Assembly (NCBI GenBank): GCA_014802345.1
Contig: JAAVCM010000019.1
Coordinates: forward strand, 50,137 to 94,694
Source: Bacteroides sp.
GTDB lineage: Bacteria; Bacteroidota; Bacteroidia; Bacteroidales; Muribaculaceae
Length of the DNA stretch: 44,558 nt
Direction of reading: 5' to 3'
Part shown: one piece after another, positions 1-8,424 of the stretch
Layout of the letters: the number at the start of each line of letters is the position of its first letter
Position numbering within the stretch: position 1 is the first letter of the stretch
Position numbers and translations under genes: made by a program
The notes under the pieces: generated by a model
Told to the model about the DNA's origin: nothing
Databases searched by the model: none
Seen by the model: only the letters and a program-made list of their open reading frames with translations

Positions 1-162
1 ATAGCGACCGCCATCGAGAAGGACCGTGAACGCCGCTATCTCCCCGACCTCATCACTGCAATCTGGGGTAGCGACTATGCCGACCATGCCGAGGAGCTGG
101 CCGCAAAGGACGATAATTTCCGCCGTATCTACAAGCGCATCACTCCCTCCCGAGGGTTCTGA
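1..162 (+). CDS. C-terminal fragment of an unidentified protein
   Basis: An open frame enters from the left edge and ends at TGA 160-162, giving the last 53 residues of a protein. The fragment is charged and helical-looking, containing the stretches EKDRERRYLPDL and RRIYKRITPSRGF. Its third codon positions are GC-rich (ccc, gac, ctc, atc), like real genes elsewhere in the window, so I believe it is coding. I do not recognise the family. Its last 23 bases overlap the end of the convergent glycosyltransferase gene. Confidence 0.6.
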   Translation: MATAIEKDRERRYLPDLITAIWGSDYADHAEELAAKDDNFRRIYKRITPSRGF

Positions 163-1270
163 CGTAAAAATCCTTCATCTTGCGCGCAAGCACCTCATCG
201 GTGAAATTAGCTGCATGCTTCTCACCCTCGGCAATCATTTCCGAACGCAGTGCCTCGTCGGTCAGCACACGGTCAATGGTCTGCGCGACCTCTGCCGCAT
301 CAAAGGGATCACAGTAAAGCGCACCCTTCCCCCCAGCCTCTTCCAGACAGGAGCCGGTCGCAGCTATCACCGGGACTCCCGAGCATAGGCCTTCAAGCAC
401 CGGGATGCCGAAGCCTTCAAAGTATGACAGATAGATGGCGAGTTGACTCCCCTGACAGAGAGCCGGGAGATGGACAAGGGGGACACCGTTGATGATTCTC
501 ACCCTGTCGGTCAGTCCGAGGTCGGCTATCTGCTTTTCAAGTTTCTTCTGAAGCGAGGTCTTCTTGCTGACAATCACCAAGGGTACATCGCCCGTGGTCT
601 TCGCCAGAGCCTCGATTATAGTGCGGTGATTCTTGCGGTGCTCGATGGTGCCGACACTTATCATATATTTCTCAGGCAATCCGTAGAGCTTCCTCACCTC
701 CTCCACACGTTCCGGCGAAAGGCGCCGACGGAACAGTTCGTGACACCCCTGATAAAGCACCTCGATTTTTTCGGGCGACACACCGTAGAATTCCACAATG
801 TCGCGCTTCGTCTGTTCGCTGACGGCAATTATGCGGTCGGCATGACGGCAGGCATAGCGGGTCTTCAATGTCAGCAGCTTGCGCGAAAGCCAGTCGTAGG
901 TCTCGGGATAGCGGAGAAAAATCAGGTCATGTATGGTCACGACCGTGCGACAGCCAGCCTTGTCTATGCCGAATGGAAGCTCGTTGCTCACACCGTGGAA
1001 CAGGTCGACCCCCGACTTTCGGATGTCATTGACCATGGAGAAATTGCGCCAATAGTTCTTGGTCAGCCCTGACGAGCAGCCCGAATAGACGAACTCCACA
1101 TTGTCGCTCTCGTCAAGTCCGGCGAGACATTTCTCCTTGCCCGCATCAGGCGCGAAAAGCACACACTTAAAATTACTGTCGGGCGACAGCAGATTGACTA
1201 CCCCACGGCTGTAATTGCCTATACCGGTGAGATTGGAGACGATTTTCTTTGCATCAAAACCTATGCGCAT
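140..1270 (-). CDS. GT4-family glycosyltransferase
   Basis: A 376-residue GT-B fold glycosyltransferase of family 4. It would move a sugar from a nucleotide-sugar donor onto a cell-surface glycan or similar acceptor at the inner face of the membrane. The N-terminus MRIGFDAKKI and the following glycine-rich TGIGNYSRG loop are typical of the acceptor domain. The donor half carries the signature EGFGIPVLEG at about residues 285-294, with SVGTIEHRKN just before the donor domain. The frame could begin at 1303, but that codon lies inside a TAATTTTG -7 element read on this strand. ATG 1270 also begins exactly where the family usually starts, so I chose it. The donor and acceptor cannot be told from sequence. 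It stands alone on its strand and ends inside the neighbouring partial gene. Confidence 0.85.
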   Translation of the reverse strand: MRIGFDAKKIVSNLTGIGNYSRGVVNLLSPDSNFKCVLFAPDAGKEKCLAGLDESDNVEFVYSGCSSGLTKNYWRNFSMVNDIRKSGVDLFHGVSNELPFGIDKAGCRTVVTIHDLIFLRYPETYDWLSRKLLTLKTRYACRHADRIIAVSEQTKRDIVEFYGVSPEKIEVLYQGCHELFRRRLSPERVEEVRKLYGLPEKYMISVGTIEHRKNHRTIIEALAKTTGDVPLVIVSKKTSLQKKLEKQIADLGLTDRVRIINGVPLVHLPALCQGSQLAIYLSYFEGFGIPVLEGLCSGVPVIAATGSCLEEAGGKGALYCDPFDAAEVAQTIDRVLTDEALRSEMIAEGEKHAANFTDEVLARKMKDFYVRTLGRE

Positions 1271-1302
1271 GACCTGTGAATGTATTAGGGATAAAAACGG
1301 CA

Positions 1303-1310
1303 CAAAATTA
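1303..1310 (-). promoter_or_regulatory. Candidate -7 element for the GT4 gene
   Basis: On the minus strand this reads TAATTTTG, matching the Bacteroidetes -7 consensus TAnnTTTG. It lies 32 bases upstream of the chosen ATG at 1270. The -33 position is only a partial match (CTG rather than TTG), so strength is uncertain. Confidence 0.5.
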
Positions 1311-1364
1311 GCAATATATTTTCGATTTTTCAGGTGTCGGATGCGTGATTCCTCGAAAAGCTGC

Positions 1365-3908
1365 TTATTTCAAGATGCCGGAAGATGCAGAGCCTGATGC
1401 CTGCGGCTCATTATCCCTCTTGACCTTTTTACCGAATCCGAAAGTATAAGTGACTGTGAATTTTATGGTCGCGTGATAACTGCCATTGATAAGCGTTTCA
1501 TCGGTGCTATAAAACTCACTGTTCATAATCCTTTGGGAACTCTTCCAATTCCACCGCGCTATATTTCGGATCATAGCCGAGAATCTCCAATTGGAATCTG
1601 ACCATCCTACATTGAGATAATAATTATCTTTGTCTCGCTGCCATATACCGTTCATCATACCGTCCCATGTTCCGATTGGAGATACATAGGTGATACCGAA
1701 ATTCCAGTTCTTCAAATAGTAGAACATCTGAAGAGTATAGTATAAGTGGAAATGGTTGACATTGTATGGTCTGCCATTATGGTTGAATAACTGGCTGAGA
1801 TTCCCTGTCAGAACCACAGATCTGTCCAATAAGCGGGCAGTACCTTTAATGCCATATATACCTTGTGCATAGGCTCCCATTGGCTGTTTAATGGTTCGAA
1901 TCACACCTTGACCATCAGGCTCATAATCATAGGCATAACGATCGTTTATAATCCAACCCCATCCATAAGCACTTAAACTGTAATTGTTGTTCGGCACCCA
2001 TGTATAGTTGAAATCAAAATCATAGCTCTTAGCGGTTGTCAGGTTGGGATTACCTGTATATTTCAAAAATGGGGAAGCCGTTATTATCTGGTCGCTCTTG
2101 AAGTTTGGTGATGGGAGCCATGATTCCATTTGAAATATTACTGAGACAGAATGTTTCCTGTCAGGCATATAGTGTAGCGACACATCAAATGAAGGAGCAT
2201 TTCTTCTATCTGTCTCTTGTCCGAACCGGAGTTTATCCCAATCCCAACCAAAACCGATATGGCTGCGTAGATTATTAAAAGAAAACTCGTAATTGACACC
2301 TGTGCCTAATCTTGTGGCTTTTGTACGGTCCAGTGCGTCTGCCGTTCCTGAATAGAGTGTGCGATTGTATTGATACGAACCTTTTGCATAAGCCAATAGG
2401 CTACCGAATTTGCCGAAATCATGTTTCAGTTTAATATCTGCCGATAATTTATTGGTATTGTCGGTCGCTGAGTTTCGGATAGAAGAATACCCCTCTTCCA
2501 AATAACTGCTCTTCTGCTCAGTATGCGATAGACTATATTTCGGATTAAAGATAAAAGAGTTGCTCTTAGGTAAATTAAAGAAGTAATAACCGTCGTAGGA
2601 GATAAACTTTGAAAATTTGCTTGAAGACGAATTATATTCTGAATTTGGAGCTATTTCAGGAGAATAGCTTACGAAACCATTCTGAACCGTAGTGGGTTGC
2701 CGGTCAAGGTTGGTGTTTATCAGTGACGATGCCTGAACCTTGTCAGAATTATATGTTGCCCTGAAAATCAGATAATAGTTGCCACGCTCTTGTTGTGACC
2801 CGGTAGTTTCAGATTTCCGTATAAACTGCTTGAGCGAACCGTCTTCCTGCGGCAGACGGAATGTTTCCTTCATCTCCTCTCCGGAATGATTGATCCCATT
2901 ATCATAGGCTGACCCCATAAGGTCGTAGGTCATCCGTTTATACTGCATCCTGACATTTGCTATGCCTTGTTCCGTATGGCCGTTTAGAAGACTACCGGTC
3001 CCATAGAATTTGGCATAACCACCATATTCATATTGCTGCATGATGAAGTTGACAACATAGGCACTCCCCTGCAAGCGCGGATCAGAAGGATATTCGAGAT
3101 ATTCCACTCGTTTGACGTCGGATACACGCATAGCTTGTAGATCCTTCTCTGTCGCAGGGAGATAGTCGATAAATACCGCTACCGGTTTACCGCCGTTAGT
3201 AACTATGGAATTTCCCGAGATAACCCCTAATTGGGGAATGGCCATACGATTAAGGAGATCCGAACCGGACATGGACGCTTTCTTCTGAGTTTCAGAAGGT
3301 CTATATATGGATTTATCAGAGTATAATTGTGCATTATCTGCCTCTACCGTGACTGTGCCTAATGAAATAGCCTGTTCTTCCATCAGGATAGTTCCAAGCG
3401 AAAATTTATTGAATGATTCTATTTTGGGTTTATAGCCAAGGCAGGTCAACTTACCTAAAACACCCTTTCGGTCGCATGGGATTGAGAACTGTCCCTCCGT
3501 GTCCGAAATACCGTAAGTGAGAACCGTGGAGTCTTTTGGAGTCAGAAGCATAATGGTTGCAGCCACTACGGGTTCGTTATCCGAACCGATTATTTTTCCA
3601 GTATAGATATATCTGCCATGCTGCAAGGCTTCGACATAATATGTATTCCGGGCTTTTGTGACTGTCACAGGATTCAAACCTATTGTCTGACGCAGGGCAT
3701 TGTATGCGTTGTCGGCATTGACTATCTCACTCGTACGGTAGTTCTCCAGTTCGTTGTAGATGAAATTTATGTCAAGTTCGGGATGGTCTTCCATTATTTC
3801 CCTTATGGCCTTTGTAAGCGGAGTGGAGTTGAAACGGTATGAGAAAGTCTCCGCATCAGACATTAAAAATGTCATGACCGCTGCAAAAATGGTGATAATA
3901 CGCCACAT
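1365..3908 (-). CDS. STN-domain outer-membrane beta-barrel receptor
   Basis: An 847-residue outer-membrane protein. After a signal peptide (residues 1-20) comes an STN (secretin/TonB N-terminal) domain at about 22-92, then a carboxypeptidase-regulatory-like beta-sandwich at 101-177, a plug-like segment from about 183, and a long aromatic-rich beta-barrel ending near TYTFGFGKKV. STN domains in such receptors contact a FecR-type anti-sigma factor in the periplasm, so this should be the sensing partner of the two upstream genes. The frame extends to 4112, but that stretch lies inside the anti-sigma gene. ATG 3908 starts four bases after its stop and opens directly into a signal peptide. After the barrel there is a 20-residue polar tail instead of a terminal aromatic residue. 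The ligand is unknown. Base composition is AT-richer than the flanking genes. Confidence 0.82.
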   Translation of the reverse strand: MWRIITIFAAVMTFLMSDAETFSYRFNSTPLTKAIREIMEDHPELDINFIYNELENYRTSEIVNADNAYNALRQTIGLNPVTVTKARNTYYVEALQHGRYIYTGKIIGSDNEPVVAATIMLLTPKDSTVLTYGISDTEGQFSIPCDRKGVLGKLTCLGYKPKIESFNKFSLGTILMEEQAISLGTVTVEADNAQLYSDKSIYRPSETQKKASMSGSDLLNRMAIPQLGVISGNSIVTNGGKPVAVFIDYLPATEKDLQAMRVSDVKRVEYLEYPSDPRLQGSAYVVNFIMQQYEYGGYAKFYGTGSLLNGHTEQGIANVRMQYKRMTYDLMGSAYDNGINHSGEEMKETFRLPQEDGSLKQFIRKSETTGSQQERGNYYLIFRATYNSDKVQASSLINTNLDRQPTTVQNGFVSYSPEIAPNSEYNSSSSKFSKFISYDGYYFFNLPKSNSFIFNPKYSLSHTEQKSSYLEEGYSSIRNSATDNTNKLSADIKLKHDFGKFGSLLAYAKGSYQYNRTLYSGTADALDRTKATRLGTGVNYEFSFNNLRSHIGFGWDWDKLRFGQETDRRNAPSFDVSLHYMPDRKHSVSVIFQMESWLPSPNFKSDQIITASPFLKYTGNPNLTTAKSYDFDFNYTWVPNNNYSLSAYGWGWIINDRYAYDYEPDGQGVIRTIKQPMGAYAQGIYGIKGTARLLDRSVVLTGNLSQLFNHNGRPYNVNHFHLYYTLQMFYYLKNWNFGITYVSPIGTWDGMMNGIWQRDKDNYYLNVGWSDSNWRFSAMIRNIARWNWKSSQRIMNSEFYSTDETLINGSYHATIKFTVTYTFGFGKKVKRDNEPQASGSASSGILK

Positions 3909-3912
3909 GGTA

Positions 3913-4566
3913 TCAGTCAATTTGAACGATCCTATCCTTAATTTCAATCTGTATCTGCTCGAAGTTGCCGAGACGTTCAACGACTTCCTCCACCGTATTC
4001 TCCTGATTCCATCGGAAATACAGTCGCAGGGATTTGGATGCCTCATTGCCGAACTCCACCTTGTAGCCATAATACTCGGCAATCTTATCCGCGATGGTTT
4101 TAAGAGGCTCATTGTCGAACACTATAATCTCAGGAGTCCTATCTTTGTCCGTTTCAACAGACTTGATGCTGTCCGGATTTACAGTTACTTCGGCATATTC
4201 CGTCCTGACATCTGTCGGCCGGGAAGTTTGCTGCCGTTGGTTGAAGTGATTTATTCCGATGCCGACAATGGCGGCTACGGCGCTGAACGAGACGATTGCC
4301 ACGGCTATGGTCGCGGCAATATTCCGTGACATTATTCCAGCCAGCCAAAAACGACGTGGGACTTTGGACGTGGGATGATTCTTTTCAAATCTCCTCCATT
4401 CAGCCTCTATGTCAGGGGACGGGAGCGTCTGAAGGCTTGACTTTGTTTTGTCAAGCAGGTCAAAAACTTCCTTGACCTCTTGGTCTTGGAGCATCGCCTC
4501 AATCTCGATCGGGGCATAGCGGTCAGGATGCTCAATAGCATCAAGGAGTCGGTCGATTTTATCCAT
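3913..4566 (-). CDS. Short FecR-like anti-sigma factor (DUF4974)
   Basis: A 217-residue single-pass inner-membrane protein that probably holds the neighbouring ECF sigma factor inactive until signalled. The N-terminal cytoplasmic part (1-81) is acidic and helical. One membrane segment spans about 82-105. The C-terminal 70 residues (EIIVFDNEPLKTIADKI onward) match the DUF4974 domain at the end of Bacteroidetes FecR proteins. The usual central FecR domain seems missing: only about 40 residues separate the membrane segment from DUF4974, and the protein is far shorter than the usual 300-400 residues. ATG 4566 overlaps the sigma stop by 8 bases (ATGGATAA), a typical translationally coupled junction; an upstream ATG at 4593 is possible but less likely. 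The receptor gene follows after 4 bases. Confidence 0.75.
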   Translation of the reverse strand: MDKIDRLLDAIEHPDRYAPIEIEAMLQDQEVKEVFDLLDKTKSSLQTLPSPDIEAEWRRFEKNHPTSKVPRRFWLAGIMSRNIAATIAVAIVSFSAVAAIVGIGINHFNQRQQTSRPTDVRTEYAEVTVNPDSIKSVETDKDRTPEIIVFDNEPLKTIADKIAEYYGYKVEFGNEASKSLRLYFRWNQENTVEEVVERLGNFEQIQIEIKDRIVQID

Positions 4567-5050
4567 TTTGTGAAAGTTTTTCGCGTAAGACATCTATTGC
4601 ATGACGGAGATGCTTATAGACGGCAACCTTGCTTATTCCGATGATGTCAGTTATTTCCTGATAGCTTTTTTCCTCGAAGAAACGCAGTTCTACTACCCGC
4701 CGGCAACTGTCCGTGAGATCGTCGGCAACCGTTGTCTGAATCAGAGCGATGGTCTCGTCATCGGGCCATTCTTCATCCTCAATTTCACTCTCATCTACGG
4801 AATATACCTCTTTCATTCGGTCGTTTGCCGAAAGGCGGCGGATATGTTTCAGGCATCGGTTCCGTACTGCTGTCAGCAGATACGGGGCCGACACGTCAGA
4901 CTTTCCGGAAACAAGCAGGGCTTCAAAGACATCGTGCACAATGTCCCTCGCTACATCATCTTCTCGCAGTATCAGCATCGCAAGCCGGTACATAGCCGCA
5001 TAATGCGTGCGGAAAAGCCGTTCTATGTCATCTTTTGTCGTCATACACAT
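4559..5050 (-). CDS. ECF-type RNA polymerase sigma factor
   Basis: A 163-residue sigma-70 family factor of the extracytoplasmic-function class. Region 2 spans about residues 8-72, with DVFEALL in the core-binding helix. An acidic linker (EIEDEEWPDDE) follows, and region 4 has a helix-turn-helix at about 128-150 (YQEITDIIGISKVAVYKHLR). It is the first gene of a three-gene unit with the FecR-like protein and the STN receptor, the standard arrangement of a transmembrane signalling cascade in this phylum. The start at 5050 has a purine-rich stretch six bases upstream; ATG 5044 is an equally possible start. Targets probably include its own operon and perhaps the divergent barrel gene, which is inference. 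Confidence 0.88.
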   Translation of the reverse strand: MCMTTKDDIERLFRTHYAAMYRLAMLILREDDVARDIVHDVFEALLVSGKSDVSAPYLLTAVRNRCLKHIRRLSANDRMKEVYSVDESEIEDEEWPDDETIALIQTTVADDLTDSCRRVVELRFFEEKSYQEITDIIGISKVAVYKHLRHAIDVLREKLSQNG

Positions 5051-5130
5051 ATATAACCCCTTCCTCTCAAAAAAACTAACCTCTGAATGGAAAAACTTTT
5101 CAACTATGTGGATAAAATATCAATTATAGC

Positions 5131-5161
5131 TTTGACACTAACAGGGATTCCGTTACCTTTG
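5131..5161 (+). promoter_or_regulatory. Promoter of the divergent barrel gene
   Basis: TTTG at 5131-5134, 19 bases, then TACCTTTG at 5154-5161. Both boxes and the spacing match the Bacteroidetes housekeeping promoter. The start codon at 5220 would follow a leader of about 50 bases. This gene may therefore be transcribed without the neighbouring ECF sigma factor. Confidence 0.7.
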
Positions 5162-5219
5162 CCTTGTCAAAAAATATATTTAACCTATACAGCAACTATC
5201 AGCATAACTTCTGCACCTC

Positions 5220-7298
5220 ATGAGATTATCACTTGTTCTTTTGACAGTACTTATTACGTTCTGCAACTTATATGCAGACTCGAATGATTCTATTCCTCTT
5301 CAACAGCTTAATGAAGTTGTAGTTAGTGCAGACAGGGGCTGGATTGAAAACGGCATTATCAATTTCATACCCTCAAAATCAGAGAAAAAGTTATCAAATA
5401 GTCCGGCAACACTTATTAAAGCTATGCACCTGCCGTTCATAAAAGAGAAAGATGGCGCAATCGTAAGTGTATCAGGCGAGATAATACCTATTTTCATAAA
5501 TGGAGAAAGAGCTGATAACATAGATTTGGCTACATTCTGGACCAAGGAGGTCAAAAGAGTGCAGTATATCGAAAACTCCTCCGACCCTAACTATGAAGGT
5601 GTAAAAATTGCGGTCAATTTCGTTATGCCTAAGTATAAAGCCGGTGGAGTGAGCAGGGTCAATCTATTTCAGAAGGTTCCTAATAATGGCTACTATACGG
5701 CAGCGTCAAAACTCGTGTATAAAAAGATGACTTACGGCGCACTGTTTTCAGGGAATTATTACAGAGACCACCGTTCCCGTATGACGGGCGAAACCCAATA
5801 CCGAGATATTTTTTATGGACAGGAAGAATATGAACTTATAGACAGGATGGAGGACAATTACAGTTTTAGCCGGGATGAAGGGATTCGCTGTGCATTGAAC
5901 GCAAAGTATTCAACAGAAAAATCCCGTATTATTCATAGTTTATCATTAGGCTGGAACCGTAACCCCGGCAGTGGATCACACAGTCACGATATATGGTCCG
6001 AAAATCTATTTGATTCATCAACATCATCAACCTACTCAGAGTCAAACAACATTACGCCTCAAATTTCAGGAAACTACTACTTCATATTGTCAAACAAGTG
6101 GTATCTGTATGGACTATGGCTATATTCCTATGCAAAAAATAAAAATTCTTCCTCGAATCAGATTGGCGACTCCGACCCTATCCAAAACAGCAGCCTCGAA
6201 GATGTAAATTCCTGTAAATTCATAATTATGCCGTCATTTGTCCCATCAAGGAAATGGCTTATTCAATTAAAAACAGAAGTCAGTTTAGACTGGTATTCCT
6301 CACTTTACAGAGGTTCAACCAATACCAAGCAAGATCAGGCTCGACAGGACATATCTACTGCCTTTAAAATCAATTGGATTCCCTCACAATCCGTAACTGC
6401 GTCTTTTGAACCCGGCATACTGACATCATTAAGGAAAATCGGAGCTATCGCTCAACATACCATAAATCCGACTGTCAGCGCAGGAATAAATTGGAATCCT
6501 GCCCGTAAATTTTCACTTAACGGAAACTTACAGTTTTATATGCGTCCTACCTCGGCAAGCGAATCAAATCCGGTCTTAGTCAAGACCTCAGAATTACTGT
6601 GGCTTATGGGTAATCCGTATCTCAAAAATCTCACCTCATGGGATACATACCTTCACTCAACCTACCTACCGAAAAGCTGGCTGACAGCATCCTTTGGCTT
6701 TGGATATGTAAAAACATACAATAACATCATATCTATCTACACCCCGGCACCGGCAGAGGACGGAGGTCTGATAAAACAAACTATAAATGCCAAGCCGTCT
6801 GACAATGTAAGAGCCAATATGGAACTAAGTGGATCTTTTTTTGACGATAGGTTTTCTCTCAGTATTTCTCCTCAATGGTATTATACATACGTGCGAGGAT
6901 CCTATAAAGATCACTTCAACTACTTAACCTTGTCGGGGAGTGCTGACTATACAATGAGTAATTTCAGAGTGCAGTTGTGGTATGAAGGACCCTATAAGGA
7001 TTTGAGCGTATCCGGGATGGAGAAATCATGGAAGCAGGATAATTGGAATATGTCTCTGACTTACGGGACCGGTAATCTCTACTTAGATTTTAGAATCGAG
7101 GATATATTTAACAACAAACGAAAAAGTTGGATTCATTACAATTCACCGAATTATGCCACAAGATATAATTATTTTGAGACAGGAAGAAATTTTTCAATCA
7201 ATCTGACCTATACCTTCGGCTACGGAAAGAAGGTCGATAACCGTATTGACATACAAGCCCCGGAAGCAGCAAAAACAAGCGTTTTACAAACAAAATAA
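5220..7298 (+). CDS. Outer-membrane beta-barrel protein, paralogue of the STN receptor
   Basis: A 692-residue outer-membrane protein with a signal peptide (residues 1-19, ending near CNLYADSN). It lacks the STN and carboxypeptidase-like domains of the gene at 1365-3908 but is clearly related over the rest. Both carry a plug-like block with VKRV, a YIE/YLE element, SDP and a VNF(V/I)M strand, then aromatic-rich barrel strands, and both end with TYTFGYGKKV / TYTFGFGKKV plus a polar tail of about 20 residues. It has its own promoter and is transcribed away from the sigma operon. It is strongly AT-rich: a hand count of 6001-6060 gives 21 of 60 G+C. Substrate unknown. Without an STN domain it probably does not signal to the anti-sigma factor; it may be transported cargo's second receptor or a regulated target. 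Confidence 0.75.
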   Translation: MRLSLVLLTVLITFCNLYADSNDSIPLQQLNEVVVSADRGWIENGIINFIPSKSEKKLSNSPATLIKAMHLPFIKEKDGAIVSVSGEIIPIFINGERADNIDLATFWTKEVKRVQYIENSSDPNYEGVKIAVNFVMPKYKAGGVSRVNLFQKVPNNGYYTAASKLVYKKMTYGALFSGNYYRDHRSRMTGETQYRDIFYGQEEYELIDRMEDNYSFSRDEGIRCALNAKYSTEKSRIIHSLSLGWNRNPGSGSHSHDIWSENLFDSSTSSTYSESNNITPQISGNYYFILSNKWYLYGLWLYSYAKNKNSSSNQIGDSDPIQNSSLEDVNSCKFIIMPSFVPSRKWLIQLKTEVSLDWYSSLYRGSTNTKQDQARQDISTAFKINWIPSQSVTASFEPGILTSLRKIGAIAQHTINPTVSAGINWNPARKFSLNGNLQFYMRPTSASESNPVLVKTSELLWLMGNPYLKNLTSWDTYLHSTYLPKSWLTASFGFGYVKTYNNIISIYTPAPAEDGGLIKQTINAKPSDNVRANMELSGSFFDDRFSLSISPQWYYTYVRGSYKDHFNYLTLSGSADYTMSNFRVQLWYEGPYKDLSVSGMEKSWKQDNWNMSLTYGTGNLYLDFRIEDIFNNKRKSWIHYNSPNYATRYNYFETGRNFSINLTYTFGYGKKVDNRIDIQAPEAAKTSVLQTK

Positions 7299-7355
7299 TT
7301 TTTGTGATGTTTATTGGGGTGAGGTTTTACAGAAGGGCGATTTTACGGTCAGCTA

Positions 7356-7388
7356 TTGGCTCTGCTGACGGAAAAATTCGTAACTTTG
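7356..7388 (+). promoter_or_regulatory. Candidate promoter of the cyclophilin gene
   Basis: TTG at 7356-7358 and TAACTTTG at 7381-7388, a perfect TAnnTTTG box. The spacer of 22 bases is slightly long. The gene starts at 7432. Confidence 0.5.
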
Positions 7389-7431
7389 CCAGAGAATAAC
7401 TCGATGCCAAATCTTTCACGAACCTGAAATT

Positions 7432-8322
7432 ATGAAATATTTCATTGCCACACTGCTCGTCGTCGGCGCGCTCCTCGGACTCTCCGCCTGCTCGACGACC
7501 ACCGCAAAAGCGGACACGACTCCTGAAACAGACAACCAAACGATTACACCTATGGACAACTACACTATCCAACCGGGTGATGTCAAGGTGCTGCTCCACA
7601 CCACCCTCGGCGACATCACCATCCTGCTCTACGGCGACACTCCCCGCCACACGGAGAACTTCGTCAAGCTCGTCAAGTCGGGCCACTATGACGGTCTGCT
7701 CTTCCACCGTGTCATCAACGACTTTATGGTTCAGGGCGGCGATCCCGACTCGAAGGACGCGCCCAAGGGCAAGATGCTCGGCGGCGGCGACATGGGCTAT
7801 GAAATCGAGGCCGAAATCGACTTCCCGAAGCACTATCACCACCGTGGCGCAATCGCTGCCGCACGTCAGGGCGATGCGGTGAATCCCGAGCGCAAATCGT
7901 CGGGTTCGCAGTTCTACATCGTCACCGGACGCAAATTCTCTGCCGGACAGCTCGACGCTATGGAGCAGAAGGCTGTCATGCAGCACAAACAGGACGTGTT
8001 CAACCAGCTTTCGGCTGAATACCGCGACAGCATCATGTCGATGCGCCGCAACCGCGACCAAGCCGGACTCGACGCGCTCCGCGACAAACTCGCTGAGGAA
8101 ACCGAGCGACTGACCGCCAACGATTCCACCTATTTCACTCCCGAACAGCGCGAAACGTATATGCGTGAAGGTGGCACTCCACACCTCGACGGCACCTATA
8201 CCGTCTATGGCCGTGTGCTTGAAGGAATGGATGTGGTCGACAAAATCCAGCAGGTCGAAACCGACGGCAACGACCGTCCCGTGGATGATGTCCGCATCAT
8301 CTCTGCCACCGTGCTTCCTTGA
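7432..8322 (+). CDS. Cyclophilin-type peptidyl-prolyl isomerase lipoprotein
   Basis: A 296-residue lipoprotein that should catalyse cis-trans isomerisation of prolyl bonds during folding of envelope proteins. The signal peptide ends in the lipobox LSAC (Cys20). The cyclophilin core starts near residue 51. The active-site block FHRVINDFMVQGGD lies at 91-104 (Arg93 and Gln101 are the expected catalytic-site residues), and GSQFYIV at 158-164. About 80 highly charged, helical residues (roughly 167-248) are inserted between GSQFYIV and the conserved PHLDGTYTVYGRV strand, which makes the protein much longer than the usual bacterial cyclophilin of about 165-190 residues. It is followed by the pfkA promoter region, so it is probably transcribed alone. 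Confidence 0.9.
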   Translation: MKYFIATLLVVGALLGLSACSTTTAKADTTPETDNQTITPMDNYTIQPGDVKVLLHTTLGDITILLYGDTPRHTENFVKLVKSGHYDGLLFHRVINDFMVQGGDPDSKDAPKGKMLGGGDMGYEIEAEIDFPKHYHHRGAIAAARQGDAVNPERKSSGSQFYIVTGRKFSAGQLDAMEQKAVMQHKQDVFNQLSAEYRDSIMSMRRNRDQAGLDALRDKLAEETERLTANDSTYFTPEQRETYMREGGTPHLDGTYTVYGRVLEGMDVVDKIQQVETDGNDRPVDDVRIISATVLP

Positions 8323-8335
8323 CATTTTTTTACTT

Positions 8336-8374
8336 AAAGATAGGGTTGAATTTCACAATTTAGCCCTATCTTTG
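8336..8374 (+). promoter_or_regulatory. pfkA promoter embedded in a 10-bp inverted repeat
   Basis: TTG at 8346-8348, 18 bases, then TATCTTTG at 8367-8374 form a promoter for the gene at 8425. Arms AAAGATAGGG (8336-8345) and CCCTATCTTT (8364-8373) are a perfect 10-bp inverted repeat with an 18-base loop. One arm abuts the -33 box and the other covers the -7 box. It could be an operator, or a weak terminator for the upstream gene. Confidence 0.6.
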
Positions 8375-8424
8375 CATCCACAAGCAACATCGCGCTCACA
8401 CACTCCATTAAATTCATTAACGGT

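Noticed and set aside
443-1072. 209-codon plus-strand frame inside the GT4 gene
   Set aside because: The minus strand shows continuous GT4 motifs; this is a shadow.
7327-8325. 332-codon open frame on the minus strand across the cyclophilin gene
   Set aside because: It mirrors a gene with lipobox and cyclophilin motifs; open antisense frames are common where third positions are GC-rich, and its translation resembles no family.
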